Assembly: GCA_040902925.1 (NCBI GenBank)
Contig: JBBDWJ010000146.1
Location: 1-33,163 of the forward strand
Origin: JBBDWJ01 sp040902925
GTDB taxonomy: Bacteria; Acidobacteriota; Terriglobia; Bryobacterales; UBA6623
Length of the DNA stretch: 33,163 nt
Reading direction: 5' to 3'
Within the stretch, counting starts at the first letter, position 1. Each line of letters starts with the position of its first letter. The notes beneath the pieces were generated by a model. That model was not told the DNA's origin. It saw only the letters and a list, made by a program, of their open reading frames with translations, and did no database searches. Made by a program: the position numbers and the translations under genes. Shown in pieces: positions 16,925-24,209 of the stretch.

Positions 16925-17938
16925 TCAGAATACCCGCAGGGGAGAGTCAATCGGATTCGGACGGTAAGACGGGCTACCGTCGGCTAGTCCCTCGCAGCGA
17001 TTGCGGATGACATACAGAATGTTCTCCTGAATATCGCGCATCACCGCATCGGTCCAGAAATGGGCATAAAAATTGAGGTTCGTCGAAAGCCGGTGGCGGC
17101 TCGAAAGATGCAGCAGCGTACGGCCATCGTTCGTTGACTCAATCCGATATTCCCCCTGAAGGGTATCGAAGTAGGGGCCGCCGATGGTTACGTGCTCGTC
17201 GAGCGTTTGCGCAGGAATGTTCGCGGTGTCAGCCCGAATCTCGAAAACGAGACGGCGTTCCGGCTCCCAGACAGTTATGGTTTCGATGAAGAGCACGCCT
17301 CCGGCGAAGGTGGCATGCCGTACCGCTCCTGTTCCCTCGCCTGAAAGAGTCGCCTCGATCGGGCGCGGAAATCCGATTTGCTGGGTCCAGGATAAGCGTT
17401 GCTCTTCGGGCCGGATTGGCGGAACGCGTTCGATCTGGCGCCAAACCGTGCCGGGCGTGGCGCGGATCGCGATGCTGGTCTCGACATTTCGTATTTCCGT
17501 CGGCGGTCCGATCCAGTGTTCGGCCGGCGCAGCCACAAACGGCAGGAGAACGACGCACGCCAGCGGGGTCCTCCCGAAACGGCGCGCGCAGAACGCACCG
17601 GCCAAGCCCCCGATCAGCGACATAATCAGCGCTAGAGGCAGCATCACGATGAGGCAAATGAGGCCTTCCCAGAAGAGAACAAAATTGCCAACCATCAAGG
17701 CGAGTGTAGTCAGCACGGGAAGCCCCAGCCAGACCGCGGGTCCACGCCGCTCGACCCGTTCCGACAAAAAGACGGGCATGAATCCCACAGCGAGAGGCAT
17801 CAGGATCAGGAATCCAGTGTTCACCAGCCCAAACCAGTCGCCCACCGACTCGAGTGCAAACACCAGCCGGCAGAACAGTCCGTAGATAAGGCCTGCGAGC
17901 GCGGAGTATAGAATGGCGCGCTTTTTGAGGGAATTCAT
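16925..17938 (-). CDS. Membrane protein with C-terminal SRPBCC-like domain
   Basis: A 337-residue protein. Four or five hydrophobic helices fill residues 8-155 (for example AILYSALAGLIYGLFCRLVF and GLICLIVMLPLALIMSLIGG). A soluble domain follows (about 163-330) with the pattern of SRPBCC/START-type proteins: ETSIAIRATPGTVWRQIERV, then GFPRPIEATLSGEGTGAVRH, FETITVWEPERRLVFEI-like strands and a C-terminal helix. Such domains bind hydrophobic ligands. The fusion to an N-terminal membrane block is found in unannotated bacterial proteins; no function is assigned. The 166 bp before 16925 and 162 bp after 17938 hold no gene I can support. Confidence 0.7.
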   Translation of the reverse strand: MNSLKKRAILYSALAGLIYGLFCRLVFALESVGDWFGLVNTGFLILMPLAVGFMPVFLSERVERRGPAVWLGLPVLTTLALMVGNFVLFWEGLICLIVMLPLALIMSLIGGLAGAFCARRFGRTPLACVVLLPFVAAPAEHWIGPPTEIRNVETSIAIRATPGTVWRQIERVPPIRPEEQRLSWTQQIGFPRPIEATLSGEGTGAVRHATFAGGVLFIETITVWEPERRLVFEIRADTANIPAQTLDEHVTIGGPYFDTLQGEYRIESTNDGRTLLHLSSRHRLSTNLNFYAHFWTDAVMRDIQENILYVIRNRCEGLADGSPSYRPNPIDSPLRVF

Positions 17939-18100
17939 TCCTGTCGCGATGGATTCTCCATAATAACCCTTGCCGTTGTCTGCGCTCGTTACGGGACACC
18001 CCAGGCAGATCGGGGAGGTTCCAGTTCACCGGAAATTTTGGCCAGCATCAGATCGCTGCTGATCAGCTCGGTCTGGGGAGCAATGTTCTTGATAACCGGC

Positions 18101-18433
18101 TCACGCCGCGCGCCGCCGCGCGCCGTGTACCATGATGCGGGCGACGTCTTGGCGGCTGGCTCCCAGCAGAAACAGCGCCCGGAACAATAAATCGAGGCTT
18201 ACCGAGCGGTCCGCCGCCTCCATCTTGGCTACGCGCGACTGGCTGGAACCCAAGCGGCTGGCGAACACGCTTTGCGTCAGGCCAAGTTTTTCGCGCCGCT
18301 GACGGAGACCGGCGGCCAGAGCGAGCTTAGTCTCGATCAATCGGATCTCTTCATCGCTGAGCCCGAGAAAATCGTGGGCGTCTCCCACTGCCCAGCCGCC
18401 TTTTTCCAATCGCCGCTGAAGTTGTTTCTCCAT
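18101..18433 (-). CDS. XRE-family helix-turn-helix antitoxin
   Basis: A 110-residue protein. Residues 40-95 form a Cro/CI-type HTH: LALAAGLRQRREKLGLTQSV, then FASRLGSSQSRVAKMEAADR. This is the DNA-binding antitoxin of HigBA- or RelE/XRE-type modules. It follows the toxin gene, the order typical of HigBA. ATG 18433 has AGGA eight bases upstream; that site lies in one unit of a 17-bp tandem duplication. The stop is at 18101. Just beyond it, in another frame, an open run of about 37 codons (to about 17990) shows no family signature. Confidence 0.88.
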   Translation of the reverse strand: MEKQLQRRLEKGGWAVGDAHDFLGLSDEEIRLIETKLALAAGLRQRREKLGLTQSVFASRLGSSQSRVAKMEAADRSVSLDLLFRALFLLGASRQDVARIMVHGARRRAA

Positions 18434-18465
18434 GTTGGATGGTCCTCGTCGTTGGATGGTCCTCG
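18434..18465. repeat. 17-bp tandem duplication between toxin and antitoxin
   Basis: GTTGGATGGTCCTCG occurs at 18434-18448 and 18451-18465. It fills the gap between the toxin stop (18468) and the antitoxin ATG. On the coding strand each copy contains AGGA, so the antitoxin ribosome-binding site is duplicated. Confidence 0.85.
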
Positions 18466-18467
18466 CA

Positions 18468-18806
18468 CTACCCGGCGGGCTCTGCCGCTCGCTGAAACTT
18501 GGTCAGCCGGCGCCTGCACGCGCTAATCACCGCCTTGGGAGTCGACTGCGTTTTCTTCGCGAACACATCGAGGATAACGATAGCCTGCGGCGCCACATGA
18601 TAGATGAGCCGCCATTGTTGATTGCCGTCGCGAATGCGCAACTCGTGGCACCCTCGCGCGATGTCAGGCATGGGCCGCGAGTGCGGCATTGCCAAAGACT
18701 CGCCGCGCTGGAGCCGGCGCAGCAACAGGCCGGCCTCGATACGCGCCTCGGCGCCAAACGGCGGCGTCTTCACCTCTCCGCGCAGCCACACGACGGGCTT
18801 GTCCAC
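18468..18806 (-). CDS. RelE/HigB-like toxin (phage-derived Gp49-like family)
   Basis: A 112-residue basic protein. The central block RGCHELRIRDGNQQWRLIYH, followed by VAPQAIVILDVFAKKTQSTP, matches the RelE/HigB-type toxin core, in which Arg residues act on ribosome-bound mRNA. Downstream KAVISACRRRL is the usual C-terminal helix. It is predicted to be an mRNA interferase neutralised by the following XRE protein. The start is GTG 18806, with GGGA seven bases upstream. An ATG at 18825 is out of frame. A palindrome at 18827-18846 sits about 20 bp upstream. Confidence 0.88.
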   Translation of the reverse strand: MDKPVVWLRGEVKTPPFGAEARIEAGLLLRRLQRGESLAMPHSRPMPDIARGCHELRIRDGNQQWRLIYHVAPQAIVILDVFAKKTQSTPKAVISACRRRLTKFQRAAEPAG

Positions 18807-18826
18807 AGCTTCGTCCCTTGTTCATT

Positions 18827-18846
18827 CTATGTCAGATATGACATAG
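18827..18846. promoter_or_regulatory. 20-bp operator-like palindrome upstream of the RelE/HigB-like module
   Basis: CTATGTCA (18827-18834) and TGACATAG (18839-18846) are perfect complements separated by GATA. It lies 20 bp upstream of the toxin start and between the divergent TA module and dehydratase gene. It is the probable binding site of the XRE antitoxin. Its sequence differs from the two other palindromes in this window. Confidence 0.8.
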
Positions 18847-18941
18847 GCGCAAGCCTGCGGCGGCGGTGCGCAAAACAGTCGTCCGGTACAGCAAGCGGTG
18901 GACGCCAGCCAGCGCCCTTCCTTTTGGTATCGTAGGTTCCT

Positions 18942-20654
18942 ATGCGTGATCCGAAGTCTTTGCGCAGCTATGCGTGGTTTCAAGGCGATCAGTACGAGCA
19001 CCTGGCGCGGCGCGCCTGGCTGCGCTCGGAAGGTTATGGCCCGGAGGTGTTTCAAAGCAAGCCCGTCATCGGCATCTGCAATTCGTGGAGCGAGCTGACC
19101 AACTGCAACGTCCATCTGCGCGAGGTGGCCCAGGCGGTGAAGCGTGGCGTGTGGGCGGCGGGCGGCGTGCCGCTCGAGTTTCCGACCATCTCGCTCGGCG
19201 AAATGTTCATGAAGCCGACGACGATGCTGTTCCGCAATTTGATGTCGATGGACGTCGAGGAATCGATCGTCGCCAACCCGATTGACGGCGTAGTGCTGCT
19301 GTGCGGCTGCGATAAGACGACGCCGGCGCAAATCATGGGCGCGGCGAGCGCCGATCTGCCGGCCGTTGTGGTCACCGGCGGGCCGATGCTTTCGGGGCGC
19401 TGGCGCGGCGAGCCGCTCGGCTCGGGCACCGATGGCCGCAAGCTGTTTCAAGAGCTGCGCGCCGGGCGCCTTGGCGAAGAGCAATGGGCCGAGGTCGAAG
19501 GCTGCATCGCGCGCAGCCACGGCCACTGCACGGTAATGGGCACGGCCTCGACGATGGCGTCGATGGCCGAAGCGCTTGGCATGACGCTCAGCGGCGGCGC
19601 GGCGATCCCCGCCGTCGATGCGCGCCGTTATCTGCTGGCCGAGGCTAGCGGCCGGCGCGCCGTCGAGATGGTCTGGGAAGACCTGCGGCCGTCGAAGATT
19701 ATGACGAAGCAGGCGCTCGAAAACGCCATCCGCACCGACATGGCGATCGGCGGCTCGACCAACGCTGTCGTTCACCTGTTGGCGATCGCGGGACGACTCG
19801 GCATCGAGCTGACCCTCGACGATTTCGACCGCCTCTCGCGCGAGACGCCCTACATCGCGAATCTCAAACCGTCGGGCGAGTTTCTGATGGAAGATTTTTA
19901 CTATGCCGGCGGCCTGCCGGTGGTGCTGAAGGAGATTCTCCCGCTGCTTCATGGCGACGCGCTCACCGTGAGCGGCAAGACGATGGCGGAGAGCCTGGCG
20001 GACGCCGGCGCTCCGAACCGCGACATTGTGCGGGCGCTCGATCAGCCGCTCAATCCCGAGGGCGGCACGGCAATTCTCTACGGAAATATCGCTCCGGACG
20101 GCGCGGTCATCAAGCAGACCGCCGCTTCGCCGCATCTGCTGAAGCACCGCGGCAAGGCCGTCGTGTTCGAGCGCTACGAAGAGCTCCGCGCGCACATCGA
20201 CGATGAGGATCTGGAGATTGACGAAAACTCGGTGCTCGTTCTGAAAAACGCCGGCCCCCACGGCGGGCCCGGCTTCCCCGAGTGGGGACATCTGCCGATT
20301 CCAGCGAAGCTGCTTAAGCGCGGCGTGATGGATATCGTGCGCATCAGCGACGCGCGCATGAGCGGGACGAGCTTTGGCACCGACGTGCTGCACATTTCGC
20401 CCGAGTCAGCCATCGGCGGGCCGCTGGCGGCGGTTGAAACCGGCGATGAAGTCGAGCTCGATGTGCCGGCGCGCAAGATCACGCTGCGGGTCGAAGACAA
20501 CCAGATCCAGCAGCGGCTGGCGGCGCGCAAGCGGCCTTCGCCGCACTATTACCGCGGCTACGGCAAGCTGTTTTTGGATACGGTGACGCAGGCTCACGAG
20601 GGCTGCGACTTCCGGTTCTTGAGGCACCTCGAGCGCAACGGGAATCAGGGGTGA
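18942..20654 (+). CDS. IlvD/Edd-family dehydratase, aldonate type (L-arabinonate dehydratase-like)
   Basis: A 570-residue Fe-S dehydratase. The three cluster cysteines are C55 (WSELTNCNVH), C123 (GCDKTTP) and C196 (RSHGHCTVMGTAS). Conserved blocks include FPTISLGEMFMKPTTMLFRN, EGGTAILYGNIAPDGAVIK, KNAGPHGGPGFPEWGHLPIP and RISDARMSGTSFGTDVLHIS. The motif HGHCTVMGTASTM and the total sequence resemble the sugar-acid branch (L-arabinonate, D-xylonate, gluconate) more than true dihydroxy-acid dehydratase, which has ACGGMYTANT-type sequence there. It would convert an aldonate to its 2-keto-3-deoxy acid. The exact sugar is not determined. No other pathway gene is next to it; the oxidoreductase at the window start is 18 kb away. 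Confidence 0.88.
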   Translation: MRDPKSLRSYAWFQGDQYEHLARRAWLRSEGYGPEVFQSKPVIGICNSWSELTNCNVHLREVAQAVKRGVWAAGGVPLEFPTISLGEMFMKPTTMLFRNLMSMDVEESIVANPIDGVVLLCGCDKTTPAQIMGAASADLPAVVVTGGPMLSGRWRGEPLGSGTDGRKLFQELRAGRLGEEQWAEVEGCIARSHGHCTVMGTASTMASMAEALGMTLSGGAAIPAVDARRYLLAEASGRRAVEMVWEDLRPSKIMTKQALENAIRTDMAIGGSTNAVVHLLAIAGRLGIELTLDDFDRLSRETPYIANLKPSGEFLMEDFYYAGGLPVVLKEILPLLHGDALTVSGKTMAESLADAGAPNRDIVRALDQPLNPEGGTAILYGNIAPDGAVIKQTAASPHLLKHRGKAVVFERYEELRAHIDDEDLEIDENSVLVLKNAGPHGGPGFPEWGHLPIPAKLLKRGVMDIVRISDARMSGTSFGTDVLHISPESAIGGPLAAVETGDEVELDVPARKITLRVEDNQIQQRLAARKRPSPHYYRGYGKLFLDTVTQAHEGCDFRFLRHLERNGNQG

Positions 20655-20976
20655 TTGGCGGCTCGCGAGCGCACACGGACCCGAGCCGCGCGCACGGGTA
20701 AGGGCGGGGACGTTCGACCCAAAGGATTTGAGCGACGAAAGGAATCGGAAATGCGTTTGTTCGCGGCCCCAAAGGACCACGAACAGACGTACTTGCCGCC
20801 CTTGAGATTCCTTTGAATGCTCGGGGCTTGCGCCCTGGGCTGCACAGACAGGATTGTCTGTGCCACTAAAAAGGGCCAAACTCCAGTCCCGGGGCTTGCG
20901 CCCCGGGCTACAGCCATGCCGCCTCTGCGGGGCTATGACATTACGGTTTGCCGGTCGCCGCTCGCGATTCAGGCGC
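20655..20976. other. Intergenic region with repeated motif and strong hairpin
   Basis: No gene is supported here. CGGGGCTTGCGCCC(T/C)GGGCT appears at 20822-20841 and 20890-20909, each itself partly palindromic. Between them lies the hairpin at 20842-20863. I remember motifs of this kind as dispersed intergenic repeats in Acidobacteria and related phyla; that is recollection, not a search. It lies between convergent genes and may act as a terminator for one of them. Confidence 0.6.
20842..20863. repeat. Perfect hairpin: 9-bp stem, 4-nt loop
   Basis: GCACAGACA - GGAT - TGTCTGTGC. A run CCACTAAAAA follows. The stem lacks a proper T tract, so intrinsic termination is uncertain. It probably belongs to the repeat element at 20822-20912. 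Confidence 0.8.
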
Positions 20977-22401
20977 TCACGGCCGCGCTACGGTGATGAA
21001 CGGCCCTTCGAGACTTGAGACTCCGTTGACTGTGACTACGACCGGCAGATTGCCGTCGGCCGCGTTGTCTGGCACTTTCGCCACGATCTGAAACAGCCCC
21101 GCACAGCAAGGCGCGACCCCGGCATAAAAGATATCGCCTTCAGCAAGCACGATTCCTCCGATCATCACGCTGATGTCGCCGGTGACACGTGCCAGCGGGT
21201 CTTGGGGATCCACAGACTGCGGAATCTCGCCGGCCGTGAAGGCCGGATCCGTCGTGCCTAGGCCGGTGGCGTAGAGGCTTACAAACTCGCCAGGCGCCGC
21301 CGGTGTTGTGGGAAACGCCAATGAGCCCGGCCCCACGAAAGTGACACCATCCTGGTGCACGGCCGCGATCGGATTGATCCCGTCGGCGTTGTTCACGAAG
21401 TTGAAAAAGGCGGGCGAAACCGCGGCCATGTCAACCATCTCGGGGTCGGAGCGGTTTTCCGCCGGCGTGCCGCAAGCGCGGATCACGACCACTGACACGG
21501 GCCCGACCGAATCGAGCGTTGGCGACTGCAGGTTGATCTGCGTAGGCAGAACCGCAAACAGCGGCGAGGGCTGGCCATTGATCTCAACGCAAGTGTCCGC
21601 GAGCCGTGTGCCGACCCGGCCTTCGATGTCGGTCACCGGGTTGAGGACCAGGGTGCCTTCGGGAGCGATATCCTGCCCGAAGATCGTCACGATGGAGTTA
21701 GGTGAAATGCTTGGCACCACTGGCGTTCCGGTGGCGACGACGACTCCTCCCGCGCTGATTGAGGGTTTCGGGGCGGGTTCCGTGGCCGCCGGTTGCACCA
21801 CGGCGCTGGTGGTGTAGATATGGTCCCCGGTCTGTTCCTTGTTACCGTTGGCGGCATTGCCGGCGGCGGCGAACGTGACTGGGCCAATATCTTCGCTTGG
21901 CGCCGTCCAGTTGAACTCATAGTTCGCTCCGCTAGGCCCGGCTTTGGCGACCATGTGCGTCGGGAACTGCAGCGTTTCGGGAGGGCACTCAGGTATGTTG
22001 TCCATGGAGTTGGTCAGATAGATCTGCACCGCCGCCTCGTCTTCATTCGGAGACGGGAAAAAGTTGCCAGCTTGGCTGCAGCCATTGGGAGTGCGAGCGG
22101 TCAACTCGAATCCCCAGCGCACCTGCACCGGATCTTCGATTCTGACGATGACAGGGACGGTTTCGCCCGGCGTATAGACGTACTGACCGGCAGGCAGACC
22201 GTTGATCATGATGCTGACACTTCCGCCGCCCTCGTCCACGGGGGTGCCGATGTGGCAGTCAACGTCGGAGCAGGTCTTTTCGCCCGGGAAAGGGCCGCCG
22301 GTACGGCGCGGCAGCGGGCCGTCTTCGTTCGAAAGCAAATAGAGCGGCATGCAAAAAAAGGCCGTTAGTACGATCGTGAGAATAATGCGTTTTGATCTCA
22401 T
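20977..22401 (-). CDS. Secreted protein with Reeler-like/choice-of-anchor-type N-terminus and TIGR03437-type C-terminal domain
   Basis: A 474-residue exported protein with signal peptide MRSKRIILTIVLTAFFCMPL. A C-x4-CH motif follows at C44/C49-H50 (TCSDVDCHIGTP), then a beta-rich domain (60-190) with WTAPSEDIGPVTFAAAGNAA, like a Reeler or choice-of-anchor domain. Residues about 215-474 resemble the TIGR03437 domain expanded in Solibacter-like Acidobacteriota: SISPNSIVTIFGQDIAPEG, VLPTQINLQSPT and VSLYATGLGTTDP. The role is unknown, probably cell-surface or extracellular. ATG 22401 has AAAGGA upstream and the signal peptide; an ATG-free extension of 43 codons upstream is not used. The CH motif could bind haem, but that is uncertain because C-x4-CH is not the usual spacing. 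Confidence 0.85.
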   Translation of the reverse strand: MRSKRIILTIVLTAFFCMPLYLLSNEDGPLPRRTGGPFPGEKTCSDVDCHIGTPVDEGGGSVSIMINGLPAGQYVYTPGETVPVIVRIEDPVQVRWGFELTARTPNGCSQAGNFFPSPNEDEAAVQIYLTNSMDNIPECPPETLQFPTHMVAKAGPSGANYEFNWTAPSEDIGPVTFAAAGNAANGNKEQTGDHIYTTSAVVQPAATEPAPKPSISAGGVVVATGTPVVPSISPNSIVTIFGQDIAPEGTLVLNPVTDIEGRVGTRLADTCVEINGQPSPLFAVLPTQINLQSPTLDSVGPVSVVVIRACGTPAENRSDPEMVDMAAVSPAFFNFVNNADGINPIAAVHQDGVTFVGPGSLAFPTTPAAPGEFVSLYATGLGTTDPAFTAGEIPQSVDPQDPLARVTGDISVMIGGIVLAEGDIFYAGVAPCCAGLFQIVAKVPDNAADGNLPVVVTVNGVSSLEGPFITVARP

Positions 22402-22731
22402 CCGGAATCCTTTGCGCTGAAATGGGGAATAGCGCGCACAGCCCGGGATTCGGCGCAGTCTGAGCACGGCGCAGACCCTAGGGCGGCACGCTATCTGACG
22501 CGGACGGGCGAAGCCTCCACGCGACCTCACGCGAAGACCGAAACAAGAAGCGAGACAAAAAGGCCGCGCTGATCTCTCCGGCGGCCGGCTGATACCAGCA
22601 CCGAACCCGCCAAGGAGTTCTACCGGCCCCAGGGAGAGATTCTCAACTCGGACCCTTGGTTACCATTAACGCACCGCCTGAGGGTCCAAACCCGGGTTGC
22701 GGCCAAAAGTTTTCAAAGGTTACGCGCCTGG
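22402..22731. other. Intergenic region upstream of the TIGR03437 gene and downstream of mutY
   Basis: About 330 bp without a gene. GGACCCT (22650-22656) and AGGGTCC (22681-22687) form an inverted repeat with a 24-nt loop, perhaps a weak terminator for mutY. AAAGTTTTCAAAGGTTA follows close to the mutY stop. Nothing else recognisable. Confidence 0.45.
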
Positions 22732-23844
22732 TCACACCAGCACGGCCGGTTCACCGGCTGCGGCAAGCGCCTTGCGCGTGATCGTTGTCAGCGGTAATAC
22801 GCGGAGCCGGTCCCTCGAAACCCAGCGGTAGCCCGGCGGCGGTTTGGCTATGACGATGCCGTGGTGGACCCTGCCGCGGTAGCTGCGAAAGGTGATGGCG
22901 TGTCGAAACTCGCCCAGCAGGCCGTCGCATTCGATGCCGAGGCCGCGAAAGCAGGCGGCGTCGAGCCGCGGGGCCTCGGCCTGCGGTAATTCCCAAAAGC
23001 CGGGCATGATCGCGGAGTCGTCCGGGCGCTGCCGCAGCAGCAGCTTTTCCGCGCGGGCAACGAGCGCCACGATGAGTTCGAGGCGCTCGGGTTGTTGCTT
23101 CGCTTTCTTGCGCGGGCGTTCGAGCTGCGTGCCGTGGCTGCGCGCCAGGCAGCGATCGGCGACGGGACAAAGCAGGCACCGCGGGCTGCGCGGCGTGCAA
23201 ATCGTCGCGCCGAGCTCCATCATGGCCTGATTGAATTGCCCGTAGCTTTTATTCGCCGGGCTAGCCTTCGTTCGGGAAGGGTTTCGAGAGCCGTTTGGAG
23301 CGGAGCATTCGAGCAGTTGCTGCGCGCGGGCAGCGAGCGCTGCCCTGGCCGCCGAGTGCGCAACGTCGCGGCCATCGTCGAACAACCGCGTAAGCACCCG
23401 GATAACGTTGCCGTCAACGGCCGCATGCGGCTTGTCGAAGGCAATACTGGCGACCGCCGCGGCTGTATAGCCACCGATGCCGGGAAGAGCCAGCAGCGCG
23501 TCGTATGCGTCAGGAAAAATCCCGCCGTGGTCTTCGACGACGCGGCGCGCGGCGTCTTGCATCTGGCGGGCGCGGCGGTAGTATCCCAGACCGCTCCAGG
23601 ATTCGAGTAACTCCTGCTCGGGCGCGGCGGCGAGGGCGCGCACCGTGGGGAAGCGCTCGAGGAAGCGACCGTAGTAGGGGATCACGGCCGTGACACGGGT
23701 TTGCTGCAGCATGATCTCCGAGACCCAGATCGCGTACGGGTCGCGCGTCTCGCGCCAGGGCAGCGCGCGGCGATGGCGTTGGTACCAGGCAAGGAGCCTT
23801 CGCGCGATCTCTGCGTTCCGGTCGGTTAGCTTGGCCGTTGTCAC
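22732..23844 (-). CDS. mutY: A/G-specific adenine glycosylase MutY
   Basis: A 370-residue base-excision repair enzyme that removes adenine mispaired with 8-oxoG. Catalytic E43 (SEIMLQQT) and D144 (AAVDGNVIRV) are present. The helix-hairpin-helix is LPGIGGYTAAAV (120-131). The [4Fe-4S] cluster cysteines are C216, C223, C226 and C232 (C-x6-C-x2-C-x5-C). The C-terminal NUDIX-like domain (about 250-365) recognises 8-oxoG. A short Ser/Asn-rich insertion (about 181-200) sits before the FNQAMMELGA motif. The start is GTG 23844; no strong ribosome-binding site is seen. Confidence 0.96.
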   Translation of the reverse strand: MTTAKLTDRNAEIARRLLAWYQRHRRALPWRETRDPYAIWVSEIMLQQTRVTAVIPYYGRFLERFPTVRALAAAPEQELLESWSGLGYYRRARQMQDAARRVVEDHGGIFPDAYDALLALPGIGGYTAAAVASIAFDKPHAAVDGNVIRVLTRLFDDGRDVAHSAARAALAARAQQLLECSAPNGSRNPSRTKASPANKSYGQFNQAMMELGATICTPRSPRCLLCPVADRCLARSHGTQLERPRKKAKQQPERLELIVALVARAEKLLLRQRPDDSAIMPGFWELPQAEAPRLDAACFRGLGIECDGLLGEFRHAITFRSYRGRVHHGIVIAKPPPGYRWVSRDRLRVLPLTTITRKALAAAGEPAVLV

Positions 23845-24070
23845 ATTCGTTGGCCGTTGGCAGGGCCTGAAACCGCCAGCTTAGCGAAGCGGCGGGAGGG
23901 GCGCATCTCGGATCAGACTCGCCCGGGGAGTTGGAACCACGGATGAACACGGATGTGCGCTGATTGAATTTGGCGTGTCGTTCGGCGTTAACTATGTTCC
24001 CCTGCTCCCTTGATATCGGTTTGGCAGCGTTCCAGATCCCACGTGGGTAAACTCGCGAGTGCGGAAGCCG

Positions 24071-24110
24071 TCGGCGCTTTGCGCCGAAGGACCGGCATGA
24101 GTACCGGTCC
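24071..24110. terminator. Two adjacent hairpins between TolC-like gene and mutY
   Basis: TCGGCGC-TTT-GCGCCGA and GGACCGG-(8 nt)-CCGGTCC stand side by side, each with a perfect 7-bp stem. Without a T tract a Rho-independent terminator is not certain. They may help end the minus-strand copper-associated transcript. Confidence 0.35.
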
Positions 24111-24139
24111 TCACTTCGACATTCCGATGCGGTTCTCCA

Positions 24140-24209
24140 TTCAGCAGTATTCAGCAGTATTCAGCAGTGTTCAGCAGTTTTCATCAGTGTTCATTCGTGT
24201 CCATCTGTG
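24140..24209. repeat. Decaying 10-bp tandem array
   Basis: Seven contiguous decamers: TTCAGCAGTA twice, then TTCAGCAGTG, TTCAGCAGTT, TTCATCAGTG, TTCATTCGTG and TCCATCTGTG. Divergence rises towards the right end. The array provides the last residues and the TGA stop (24184-24186) of the TolC-like gene on the minus strand. Confidence 0.85.

Noticed and set aside
17990..18100. Open run of about 37 codons after the XRE stop in another frame (PVIKNIAPQTELISSDLM and onward)
   Set aside because: No start codon, no ribosome-binding site and no recognised family; could be an antitoxin tail lost by frameshift, but evidence is too thin.
18822..20393. Minus-strand frame opposite the dehydratase
   Set aside because: His/Arg/Ala-rich composition and exact overlap with a conserved Fe-S enzyme on the other strand.
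18942..20654. Dihydroxy-acid dehydratase for valine/isoleucine synthesis (ilvD)
   Set aside because: Residues around the third cluster cysteine (HGHCTVMGTAS) and overall similarity favour the sugar-acid branch, so the gene symbol ilvD was not assigned.
24140..24209. Possible CRISPR array
   Set aside because: Units are contiguous 10-mers without spacers; no Cas gene is present.
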